From Parus major (lineage: Eukaryota > Chordata > Aves > Passeriformes > Paridae), in assembly GCF_001522545.3 (NCBI RefSeq), contig NC_031783.1, forward strand, positions 1,242,088 through 1,306,087: a stretch of DNA of 64,000 nt. Reading direction: 5' to 3'. A program made the translations under genes and the position numbers. Each line of letters starts with the position of its first letter. Positions within the stretch are counted from its first letter, which is position 1. Under the pieces are notes generated by a model. That model made no database searches and was not told where the DNA came from. It saw only the letters and a list, made by a program, of their open reading frames with translations. Below, piece after piece: positions 36,823 to 48,530 of the stretch.

Positions 36823-39754
36823 ATCTATCCATCTACCTACTTATAGCTTCACTTCTCCAAGGCAAGGAGATTAAAATCAGATTTTAAGGAAGAAGACATT
36901 GTCTTCTCCCACCAAAAGATGGCAAGATCCCAAAATCCCCTTTGGCTGTAGCCAACCTGCAACGCTCCAAATGCCAGGGCCCAGCTCAGTGTAACCACAA
37001 GCCTCAGTGTGTGATGCACAGGGAGCACTGGGAGCAGCAGGGCTGGAACCTGAGCGTCTGCAGACCCAGCTGAGCTCTGCACAGCTCTGGGCAAGGGCAG
37101 GCCAGGTCCTTCCAGCTCCCTGCAAGCTGCTGACTTGGCAGCCTCCAAGCACCTGCAGCCCAAACTCTCTCTCCTCACCCCCCCATGGCCCTGGCTCTCC
37201 TGCTGCTGGTCCTGCCGCCATCCAGAAGGGCTCCAGGCTGCCTTCACACTCCACTTCCAGTTTCCTTCTGGTTTGAATGTCCTGCTGCAGCCTCAGAAAT
37301 GCCATCTGTAACGCAGGAGCAGCTTCCTTCTCTTCGGATCAGCTCTTCACAGCTCCTCACGGTGACCTGGAGCACCTGCCCCTCACAGGGACTCAGTGAT
37401 GCCTGGGGGTACTGTGAGCTGCACTGGCTGGCAAGGGGAGCTGCTGAGATCCTGGTGCCTTGCCAGGCAGAGCAGGAATGTTGGCAGGGTGAGAAGCACG
37501 AGAAGATGCCCAAGTGAAAGAAAAGCCCAGGGCAGTTTGTTTGAAGAGAGTGGCTGGAAAGGCAAAGGCACCTGGGTGAGTTGTGGGTCCCCAGGCAGGA
37601 ATAGAGAGATCCAGCACAGCTTGGCAAATGCAAACAGCACCCAAACAGGGCTCCTCACTTTCCTCCCTGTGCCCTTCTGTTGGCAGTACCCAAACAGGGC
37701 TCTCCCCTTTCCTCCCTGTGCCCTTCTGTTGGCAGCAGCCCCGTGCTGAGGGTTGTTTCATCCCAGAGAGAACAAAGGCCTGCAGAGGGTTCGTTCAGCA
37801 CAGCCTCCCCTCCACGCGCAGCACCAGGCTCTGGCTGCGCCGGGATCAAGGCGGCCTTTCAGGGACACAGGGCTGGCCATCACAGGGGGAAGAGGCTGCA
37901 GGGAGGTGGGTGCAGCTCTGAGCACCCCCCTCTCCCTGTTTCTGACTCATGTTAGTCAAGACTCCAGCCCAGAGCCACCAGGGTCAAACTGGATTAAGTT
38001 ACTGGCTGGAGAAATCCAGCACGTGCCTTTCACAGCAACCAGTACCTGGTAACCTGAGAGGGGAACAAGGGGCTCTGGAGTGATCCCAGGGAATTTGGGG
38101 TGCAGAGATGAAAGGGAGCTCCCTGCCCACCCAGAGAGCAGGAGGATGCTCCTGCCTTCAACCCTCCTCTCACAAGCCCACAACATGAGGTCACTGCAGG
38201 CCCATCTCCCTCCAGGACAGATGCTGTACACCGTTAGGGGGACGTGTTTGCAGTTTCCATCCTCATCCCAAGAGAAGAAATAACCCTCCAAAAACACACT
38301 TTCCTACATTTCATCCTTCCTTGCAGCAGCTCAGCCAGGTTCCTGAGCTTTCCACTGTCATTACATCCATCCACCAGCTCCTGCCAGAGGACTGAGACCA
38401 ACTCCAGGCTACTTGTGTGACACCTCTCAGGGGGACAAGTGATTTGTCATGAGACAGGAGACCACGTTCCTCCCTCTGCAGCCAAAGAAGCAATGCAGAA
38501 GAGTTACTCTGGAAAAAAAAATATATATAAAATCCCTGCTCTGGCTCCTTTTACTGCTCTTAAAAAATTAAGAAAAACCCAAAACATTCATAAGGTACTA
38601 ATTCCTCCCCCTGCCCACCCCCAGTGGAAAAACACTGAATACCAAAGGGCTCTCCCAGGCCCTCAACCACATATTCCCACAGCATCACTTGCAAGAGACC
38701 AGCCTCCTTCACAGCAGAATTGCATCTGCAGAATCTCTTCCTGAAAGAGATGAAGACTGGATCTATGCACAGCTAAAGCTGGATGCTAATCTCCTTCATG
38801 CAATGCAGCATCCAAAGCAAAACTCCCTAACACCTGCACCTGGAGAAGGACTTGAACCCATGATCCTGAAGCAGAAGTGCTCAGCTCCTACAGACAGAAG
38901 CATCCCCAAACCAGGTAAAAGTGCTGGTTTTTCCCTTCTCCAGGCTGGCACTGTCAAATGGACAGCTCTGCTGTGTCCTCCACACTGTGACAGCAACACC
39001 CAGGCAAGAGGGACAGGCATTTCTGCTCAGATTTGGCCAAGCCTGCTGCATTTGATGAGGACATGGTCCAGCTGCCTCTGCCCTGGATTTGACCTCCTTT
39101 GAGGCAGAATGGCTCTTGTGGGACATAGAAATGAGGAAGATTGGAGGGTACACAGGGAGCAAAGGGAGGGTTTGTTTGGTGATCTATTGAGAACTCTGGT
39201 CTCCAATGATCTGCACCACCCTCCAAGTTATTCGTGGCTCTGGAGCTATAAATAGCCCTAATTTAAACAACTAATAGGCTTTGTGACCGCTGGGGCAGGG
39301 CTGGGAGCCTCAGGCAGATGAAACAGCATTCCATGCTGCCAACTCCTTGGCACTGCAACATCTCCTTGAGCAAGACACTGCTCCAGACACCACAGGCTCT
39401 GGTGAGAACTAGTGAGCAAACAGTTACAAGCCAAACATTCCCATCAAACAAGTATCCACAACAACCTACAGCATCTTTACTCCACCAAATCCCAGCTGAA
39501 CTCCACAGCAACTTCCAGAGGGAGCACAACCCACACAGGGATGCATCCACCTCGCTGCAGCACCTGGGGAACACAGGCTTCACTCCTGTGTGATGAGCAG
39601 CCATGTCCTGACTATGAGAGCTGATGGTAGTGCCCTCGTGGTTTGGATGAGTGGCTCCTTTTTCCCTCCTCATCACTCCTCTGTGGATACACAGTCTGAG
39701 CAGATGTTGATGATCCCCATCTGTTCCACAGCCACATCTGTTCTTTGCATGGAA

Positions 39755-39833
39755 CAAGGAGGCTTAGGAAGGGAGATGGACCAGCTGGACCCCAGAGATC
39801 CCTTCCAACCTCAACCAGTCAGTGATTTTTGAA
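39755..39833 (+). repeat. short CR1 LINE 3' tip
   Basis: Reads GATGGACCAGCTGGACCCCA then GAGATCCCTTCCAACCTCAA and CAGTGATTTT, the last part of a CR1 3' UTR. Upstream CR1 sequence is too decayed to place. Confidence 0.65.
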
Positions 39834-40092
39834 AGGTGCAAAATAAACTCTGAGCACAGCCAAATCCATGCAGGTTACTGATAAAACCCAGGATCTGTGC
39901 CTGCCCCACCCCAGGTCTGTTGGGGTTCCTGTACTGCTGAGGCTGCCAGACCTCCCAAGGCCGATGCCCAGCCTGAGATCTGATGACAGAAAACAGAAGC
40001 AGGTGATCACCAGGTGATTCCCTGCAGTCACCTGATGCTGCACCAGGAGCTTTGTTCCTGAGAATCTCATTTCTCTGGTTTCCCCAGTAAGA

Positions 40093-40515
40093 AACACACA
40101 GAATCATTCAGCTGGGAAAACTGAATGTACATCGAGTCCAACTGCTCCCCCAGCACTGCCAAGGCCACCAGTGATCTGTGTCCCCAAGTGCCACATCCAC
40201 ATGCTTCCTTCCAGTGATGGTGACTCCACCACTGCCCTGGGCAGCCTGTTCCAATGCCTGACCACGTTTTCTGTGAAGAAATTTTTCTCCAGCATCCAAC
40301 TTGAACCTCCCCTGGCACAACTTGAGGCTGTTTCCTCTTGTCCTGTCCCTTGTTCCCCAGGAGCAGAGCCTGACCTTCACCCAGCTGCACCCTCCTGTCA
40401 GGGAACTGGGGGGAGCCAGAAGATCCCCCCTGAGCCCTCCTTTCTTCAGACTAAACACTGTCCTGGTGTCTTCCAGACATTTCTGCTTGTGCTGCATTCA
40501 GAGCTGAAGTGCCAC
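40093..40515 (-). repeat. CR1 LINE 3' region
   Basis: ACACACAGAATCATTCAGCT, then CGAGTCCAACTGCTCCCCCA, CACTGCCCTGGGCAGCCTGT, CTGTGAAGAAATTTTTCTCC and ACTTGAGGCTGTTTCCTCTT. Same subfamily as the copy in CAPN15 intron 7. Confidence 0.92.
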
Positions 40516-43500
40516 AGGATGGGGGGAAGGAGCAGCACGGTCACATTCCCACTCCACACAGCTCCCTGCTACACTTCCATATGCCAGAGTTCAGCTACAA
40601 AATCTCCACCAGCCTCAGAACAACTCAGAGCCCATGGAAAAGGCCTCTGTGATGCTGCCCAGCAGTTCTGACTTGCTGCTGTTCATGTATTTAAGCCAAG
40701 TGCTCACAAACAGCCAGGATACTCAGGCTTGCCTGGAGATTTTCCCCAGAAATAAATGGTGATTCTGGGGAGCAGGGGGTGGCACAGCAAGTGCCCTCCC
40801 ACCACCTGCCAACAACAAAAGCAGGTCCCCTCACTTCCCTCTAAAAGCAGGGAGATTTACATATTTTTAGCATATCATAATAATAAAATAAAAGAATAAT
40901 GAAAGAGTGTGTTCCTCCCTCCACAGTCATTGAGACCCAGGGGTTATTTCATTCTGCAAAGGCTTTTATAGAAAAATAAAAATCCTTTGCAGAACGCTGC
41001 AGGAAAGCCCAGAAAAATGAATATCCTCTGGAAGAGGAAGGAGTTCACAGAACTTCAGCCAAAGTGAGTAGTGGGCAGAGACACTTAGGTCAGCTGCACA
41101 GACCTTGCAAACCCTTTTCCCAAAAGCCTCTCCTAAGAGTGAGATCCAAAAGCTGTCAGTACTCAACAGGACCCTCTTCATAAATGCTAGGAGTGAGGAA
41201 TAGGTGAACAGGAACACTCCCTTAAATCTCACCAGAAAACAGTTCAGAGCCCCAGTTCCCTCCTAACCCCTTATAATGTGGAAGGATGCACCATGAAGAG
41301 GTGTCACCAACCCCTTCCAGCAGCAGCAGGAGAAACAACTACGATCCCACAGCTCCCAAACCATTCCATGGTGGCAGGCACAGCAATGGAGCCATGTCCT
41401 GCTGCCAGCACCAAGCCTGTGGCACTGCCCCTTCCTGCTCCCAGCTCCAGGAAGGGTTTGGAACATTGGGAAGCTTGGCCAGGATGGATCCCCAGGCTCA
41501 GCTGAACGCTCCCACCCAACAACAGCCCAGGCCAAGCACCTTCAAGCACGAGATGGAGCCCAAGGGGTCTTGTAGCTGAGCCAGAATTTGTCTGGCTGCA
41601 CACAGCTACCAGGGGTGAATTTAAACCCAACATCTTTGCCCTAAGCAGAGGTTTCTGCAATCAGATCCCTCCAACATGCACCTAATACCTGCTACCTCCA
41701 GTCTTTCAGTAGCTGTGTCCTCCTGGCACCTGGGAAAGGAACAGGCTCCTGTTTAAATGCTGACACACAGAAAGAGACTGTGCAGCCCTGTCCAGAAAAG
41801 AACAGGGACTCAAATCTCATTGGCACAAGTCAGCTGCTTCTACCACTAAGGCCCTTTTTCTACTCCCTCTTGTCTCCCTGTCTTCAGCAGAGAGGGAATT
41901 CCAGCACCATCAGCCTCACCCAGGAGACAGCGAAGCCTCTTCACAGGTTCTAAAATCTTGAAAGCCAAGTACAGACCAAAGTCACTCGCTAAGTACTTGT
42001 GTCCCTGTTTTTCTGCCAAGGAAGGTTTGTGTTCATCCCTGAGACAGCCCAGAGCAGCTTGGCTCTGTGCTGCTCTGCAGCCAAAGCATTATCAGCTTTG
42101 AAGGTGGCAGCAGGCAGGAACAGAAAATCAGCAGGAAAAGCAAAGTCTATCCCAGAACTCCAGCCTGGTCTCAAATTGACTCCCCTGTACTCCACTTCCT
42201 TCCTACACTACATGACTCCAGGGACGAGGACATGCACAGGCAGGATACCTACCCTGACTTGTTCTATTGACTTACTTAATTTTTTAAAAGAATATATTTA
42301 TCTGCTCCTCTCTGGAAACCAATCATCCGCTGCTCCTTGGCCCTGCTCCCTGGGAGTGGTGGCCCTTTGATGCCTGGCTGATCTCAGGTCTTTTGAACCC
42401 ACTTCCATAATCACTGCCTGGAGCGAGTTCTTCCCACGCAACTCGCTGCTCAGTGAATCATGGCCGGTGATTTTCCTGTCTCCAGGAACCACACGACAGA
42501 GTTGGGATGAGTTCTGCTCTCCCTTTAGCAGGGGAAATAAGGGATTATCACAAAAGCCACTCCTGTCCCCACAGGACACCGGTGTTATCTGCTCCAAGAC
42601 CGGCAGTTCCTGTTCTTGCCCCAACATCCGCTCCACCACCAAGGCTGGTTCTTCAGGAAATTTATTTCCACATGTCAAGATATCACTTAGTTCCTCTAAC
42701 TACACACTTGGAGTCACGAGCAGCCTCAGCTGTCACACACAAGGCTGCAGAGACACTGTCATTTTTAGTGCCCAGGGCCAGGCGTACACTGGAAGTTCCT
42801 AAATTTCAGTTCTGGCTGTGCACAGCCACACCAGGGAGTTCATCTGTGAGCTGAGACACCTTCCCAAGTCCTCAAGGCAACAGAGGGAAAAGCAGCAGTC
42901 CAGAAGGGATAATCCTGCAGGAAGGACCCAGCTCTGTTTGCAGGATCCCTCTAAACCAGAGGGGACAAACCCACACAGCACAGATCACTGACCAGAGCTG
43001 TGGACCAGCCACACAGGTTGGCACATACAGCAACAGAATTTGGGAACTGCACAAAATACCTTTTTTAGAGGAACTCAAGTCTATGCTAGAGAGTAAAGAC
43101 AACAACTTATTGGTTTCACACTGTTCCAAGCTCAACAAGAAGACCCAAGACAGGGCCAGAAAGGAGCAAAGCCTGACAAGCTGGAAGGCTCTAGAGTCAT
43201 GCACCAGAGCCTGGGAAGCACATCCCAGGCCTTGCAGCAGCAGGAAGGCAGGAAAATGAAGACTGCACCACAGATACTGCACCAGCATCACAGCAAACAC
43301 CTCCAGGGGAAAGCCAGGACAGCTCAGAGACACTCAGAGCAAGCAGCTATTCCTAAATGACCAGCAGCTCCAAACAGACTCAAGCAGGTATGGACACCCA
43401 TCCAGGCTGGAGTCCACACAAAGCAGGCATTAGGCAAAGGCTCAAATATTATCAGCACAAAACACGGCAGCCTCTGTAGCCAAGCCCCCGGGCAGAGGGG

Positions 43501-44228
43501 TTTTGGATGCTTTTTGATACATCTCTCAACCTGTCAGAGACTGAATGCAGGACACCAGCCCCCCAAAAACAAGAGAAACTCCTCACTGCAAGTGGCTGAT
43601 GTGGAAGGGGCAGAGGCAACAGCTCAGAGAAACATCTGAGGTGCTGATTTCATCAAGGTGGGACAGGAATCCAGGACTGGAAACACTAATCTGTTTTTAA
43701 GAGTAATTCTGTTTTTTCTGTGTTTCATTCTTGTGGATCTGTTATTCAAAAGCATTTCACTGCTTTTGCATGAAAACAGCTTCTCTGGCTCTTCTGAGTT
43801 CAGAAACTCTTGCAACTTATTGCCACCCAACCTGGAGACACAATCCTCCACCTGTGACACTGCAGTGTGGTTGGGAGGCCAGAAAGAAAAGAAGCCACGA
43901 GAACGTGGCAAACAAGGAACTGAGATCCCATTCCCAGGCAGCCACCTTGACAATTTAGGTGAGTGAGGAAGAGCTGGGATGAGTCCTGCAGTCCATTCTG
44001 CAGGAGACATCAGCCACCCTGTGTAAAGCCAGGGTTTGGCATCACTGAAATCAGTGGGAATTTGGCTCTGACTTCCCGAGGAACTGAGCTGAGCCTCTGA
44101 ACGAAGGGACTCAAGACTCAGCAGGATGCAAAGCAAGTCGTGTCCCAAAGGCAGCGCCAGGATTGAAGCTGAGAGGTGAGCAGGTGAGCAGCTGAGCAGG
44201 TGAGCAGGCTCCTTCCCCTCCTCCTTAC

Positions 44229-44527
44229 CTTCGCAGCCGGTGCTGTAAGTGCTGGTGCTGCCGCGTTATGAGGGCACTTTCCCACACGGGGCCACCGGGA
44301 CTGCTCCTATACCAGCCCACGGCCGGGTGCCCCGGGTAGGGCGAGCTACTGAAGCCATGGTCCGACTCCGTCTCTGCGGCCAGCGATGAGGCAGAGCTCC
44401 CCATGGTTCCCCCCTGCCCAGGCCACGCTGAGATTGAGCCTAGGTTAGGTCCAAGCCAGTGGCATGGGCAGCTCGGGTGGAACGGGCGAGGCGCTGCGGC
44501 ATGGGCTGCTGCAAAGATCCCCGCACG
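44229..44527 (-). CDS. CAPN15: candidate upstream coding exon of CAPN15 (alternative N-terminus)
   Basis: A 299-nt exon is bounded by a strong acceptor (long pyrimidine tract, CTTCCTCTCTCCAG then CGTGCGG) and donor (CTGCGAAG then GTAAGGAG). An ATG at 44404-44402 sits in a near-perfect Kozak context (ACCATGG) and opens 58 codons beginning [17 protein letters not shown] and ending [13 protein letters not shown], then a split codon AG/C. Splicing to the CAPN15 acceptor at 18642 keeps frame (SHSHSPGS, then the usual Met), adding 66 residues. MGSSAS fits the N-myristoylation pattern (Gly2, Ser6). Two short out-of-frame upstream ATGs in the exon end before the main ATG. The exon keeps CpGs unlike its intron surroundings. 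It could also be purely 5' UTR. I do not recognise the peptide. Confidence 0.5.
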
Positions 44528-47500
44528 CTGGAGAGAGGAAGGTCGGTTCTGATCAGAGTTGGAAAAAACAAAACAACAAACAAACACAGAGAAAGGGGAA
44601 AAAAAAGGAAAGAAAAAGAGAGAAAGATAAGGTATGATTTCAGCAACAACCCTCCAGTTTTAAAGCCTATCAATACATGCTCTGCTCAGGGTCCCCATCC
44701 CAGAGCTCACTGGGATGGGAAGGGCTGTGTCACTAGAGATGGGGAGTGTGGGGGCTCTAGAAGAGGCTCCCCCAAGTTAAGCACCAGGAGTTCCCAGGCA
44801 CAGGGAAACAACGACTGATGGAGGGAAGCACAGCAGAGACCAGCACAAGGCCCAAAGCACATGGGAAAGAAGCAGAAAACAGGACAAGCCAGGCCCACCT
44901 GGAGCCCAAACCAGCAGCCCTGTGGACCACACACACCAAGTTAGTCTGGGCTCTGACTGGCACACCAGTTTTAGTTACTCAGCTACAAGGACTGGATGGC
45001 TCATGTGCTTACACATCAAATAAAACATTCCTCTTTTCCTGTTTCCCTCTAACACCCCAGTAGGACTGGAACTGGACAGACTGGGGATCTGCACAAGTAT
45101 TTTCTGTAACTATTTGCTTTCAGCTCAAAGTAAGTTTTAGCTGATCCTGAACATGCCCCTACCCACAGAAGCAGGTCTGAGGCTTTGCTCCTCCTTTTCT
45201 GCCTCTCTCTTTCCTACTTTTCAGAATTTATTCTTCAAACATCCTCACAATTAAACTCCAGAAACATTTCATGTCCTCTGTATTAAAAGAAGTTTAAACA
45301 CACACACATCTCTCCTACAAGTGTAAAGGCAGGACAATCTGGATGCATGTCAAGAGCAATGGATCAAGGTAACATTTAACAGAGCAAAAAAGAAGAAACA
45401 AAGAAGATGGAGAAATTAGCACAGCTGAGCTTATTCAATTACCCACCAGGATTTAAGGAGATGAATGAACCACAGAAAGACCTTTGCGAAGAAACTACTT
45501 TTGCCATAAAAAGGCTGAGATGAGGAGTCTAAAATACAGTTTTTCAATCCCAGGATTGATCTAAGGGATCAAGAAAGGCCTTGATAGATAACAGACTCTC
45601 CAAAGCAGCAGCTCAAGGAGCAGGTGTAATTTTGCTACAAGCTCAATACCAGAATGTGCCTGCATTAGGTCATTAACTGGAGAATGTTAACTGCTCTGTC
45701 ACAGTCTCTGTAGCCTGCAAAGCCTGGATGAACCAAACAAATCTGAAAAAAGCCCAAGAACCCTACCTCTTTGTTTTAACTGGCTTGTTTTTCCTACCTT
45801 TCCCTTGTTTTAACTGGGCTGCCTCCCTGTCATACATCAGCCCCACATCCCCGTTACCCAACAGCAAGGTTTCACTGATTTCTGCAGATCCAACCAAAGT
45901 GGATCCCTGGTGCTTCCCTTCTCATTTCCTGCTACTCAAGCAGATAATTTGTAAGAAATCTGATTTTCTGGCTAAATGAAAGTCACATCATGTGAGGGGA
46001 AGACACTTCCAAGTATCATCAACTCAATCTATCTGGAGACATTCCCCATCCCACACCTGTGGTGGCTCTGCTCTTTCAACCCATCCCAGGGGCCCCCATG
46101 TGCTCCAGCAGCAAAGGCACAGAGGATGCAACTCCCACACCCACTAGAAGAACAAACTGTCTCTTACCTCAAAACTTGGGTTCTATCATTATAAAGTAGA
46201 TAAAAAAAGGCAAGATGGGTAGAACAGCCCCTCACTGCAGGTTGAGGCAAACAGGAAGGATGCCCAGGCGTCAGTAGCCTTTTTCCCCCTTGAGCTGGGT
46301 TAAACTGCCACATAAAGCAATTCCACAGCCTGGTTTCAAGACCAATTCCTCAAGCTGGTAAAGCAGAACCCTTTTCTTCCTCCTGCTGCCCATGGAAATG
46401 CCAGTTTTAGCTCAGCCCAAGAGGAGACAGATGTGCCTGCTGCCTGCATCACTGCTGGCTCCCAACGTGGTGCTGCTCTCCCGGCTCGTCTCCTCCACCA
46501 GCTCCACACCAGGGAGCCAGAACAGGCAGCTCCACTCCACAGGGAGGGGAAAGCCTGGGGGCCCTGCTTTAAAACCTGCAGTAAAACCCCATGGTGGGTG
46601 GAGTTGGGAGAGGAAGGGAGCTATAAATAGGTGGAGGATAACCTAGCTAAGTTGGAGTGATCTCTGAGACTGTCTGGTCTAACTGGGCTGCTTGGCTGTG
46701 AGTGCTGTGTGAAATCGGATTTCTCCAGGCAAAGCAGTAAATCCTTCTCCTCAGGGTCACCCTCATGCCAGGTGAGAGCAGCCAATGAATGATATTGAAG
46801 GGGGAGTGTTGACCAAAGGTGGAGAGAGGGCAAACCAGTCTGAGAACAGGAGTGGCAGCAGCGCTACAGCCCAATGCAAAGCACGTACGTGCTCACCACG
46901 CTGAGCCCCAAAACGCCTTTGGCCAACACTAAACAAATGAGGAGCCCCCAAGAAGTCAAGATGAGAATGGAAACTGCACCCCAGCAAGGGAAGGCGTCAA
47001 TTAAAAAAGAAGAAAGCTTCTCTGGAAGCACTCAGCCTTATTTTTGAGGAATTTCTGCCCCAGGAGATGACCTGCAGGCACGTGGCTGAACGGGGGAAGC
47101 TTCAGTCACTAAATGGGAGCAAACTGCCAAGAGTTCTCTGTCTTGGCAGGAGGGAGCAGGATTTTTCCTCTAATTAATAAAGCACTGCTTCCACCTATCT
47201 AATCTGGAGAGGAAGCAACAATGTGAACAGATTGAAGTGTCCTGAGAAGGGTGGATCTCACTTATGGAAATTAACAGTTAAGCACCTTAGCAAGATGCTG
47301 AGTTTGGATTTTGGTTTTCTGCCTCTTGCAGCTGCAATAATTACCAGGTTAGAACTGATGCTGTGTAACTGCTCCCAAAATAAAACCAGGTTTGATCTCA
47401 CCACCCCCAAGCCACTCACAGCTGCTCACCCTGTTCTGTGGTACATGATGCAGACCCTTCCTCAAAATCTCCAGCAGACCTGGGCAGCAGGCATGTACAG

Positions 47501-48365
47501 GGTGTGCAGGACAGCAAAGCTGTCCCATGGAGCTCCTCCTGCTGCCAGGATGAGAGGAGCTGCCTGGATGCTTCCATGTAACATTCCTCCACACCAGTGA
47601 GTAGTGCTGACCCTTTGGTCCCCAGCTCTTGTGTCACAGCAGAGCAGGCAGGAAGGGTGGAGACCTACCCAACCCCTTTTCCTTCCCTCCAGTTTCAAAG
47701 TAAGTTTTGGCTCTGAAGAGAGCAAAAAAAAAAGGAGGGAAAAAAAAAAGGAACTAGCCCATGTGTGTTTCAATGCATCTGGAAGTTGCAGGATCAACTT
47801 TTCCTAGCATCAGCCCCAAGCTCTTCCCTTTGACATACATCAGAAAGAAGAGACAGAGGTCCCTGGAGCTGCTGCAGCCACTGAAGAAACCAGTGAGGGA
47901 GACTCACCCCAGCTGGTCCCACGTGCAGCACCCCCTCTTTGTGATGGGATACCCCCACACTCCATTTCCCAGTCATTCATTGATCCATGGCACAAGCCAG
48001 CTTTGCTCCTGCTTGAATTTTCCAGCCTCTCTGGGTTCTCAGTCTTGGAAACTCAGGGACAAGACTTTGTCACTTCATTAATTCTTCCATTCCTCCAGCC
48101 TTTAAATCAAGTCAATTCTGAACTACTCCCTTGCTCCAGGGAAGATCTGGGAACGAAAATGCCATCAGACATACTGAACTCCAGACAGCTCTGGTCTGAG
48201 GTGAGGGCCAGCACCTGGCCCAGGAGAAGGCTCACCATGTACCTGAGGGAAATACATCCCTCAAAGCTGTGCCCAGAGAAAGCTGCAGGAGACTTTCTTC
48301 TAAGATTTAAGCTGAAGTACCAGCCCTTCTCCTCTCCAGGTCCTCTGCCTGGGGATGACTAAGAT

Positions 48366-48530
48366 CCACAGAATGTCCTCAGTTGGAAGGGAACCATAAG
48401 GATCATAAGCCCAACTCCTGGCCCTGCACCAGGACTCCTCAACAATCCCACCCTGTGCCTGACAGCATTGTCCAAACATTCCTGGAGCTCTGGCAGCCTT
48501 GGGGCCATGACCATTCCCTGGGAAGCCAGA
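48366..48530 (-). repeat. CR1 LINE 3' end
   Basis: CACAGAATGTCCTCAGTTGG, then AACTCCTGGCCCTGCACCAG and CAACAATCCCACCCTGTGCC, followed by TGTCCAAACATTCCTGGAGC. Confidence 0.88.

Larger units (their letters stand above)
18643..44228 (-). other. CAPN15: long 5' intron of CAPN15
   Basis: 25.6 kb from the acceptor of the start-codon exon to the donor of the candidate upstream exon. No convincing coding exon was found on either strand. Contents seen: CR1 fragments at 24235-25075, 26291-26415, 33053-33255, 39755-39833 and 40093-40515, a perfect palindrome at 28422-28450, an AT/AC repeat at 36799-36822, and two tRNA-like B-box remnants near 38.85 and 41.8 kb. The remainder is unique sequence of moderate GC. 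Confidence 0.7.
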
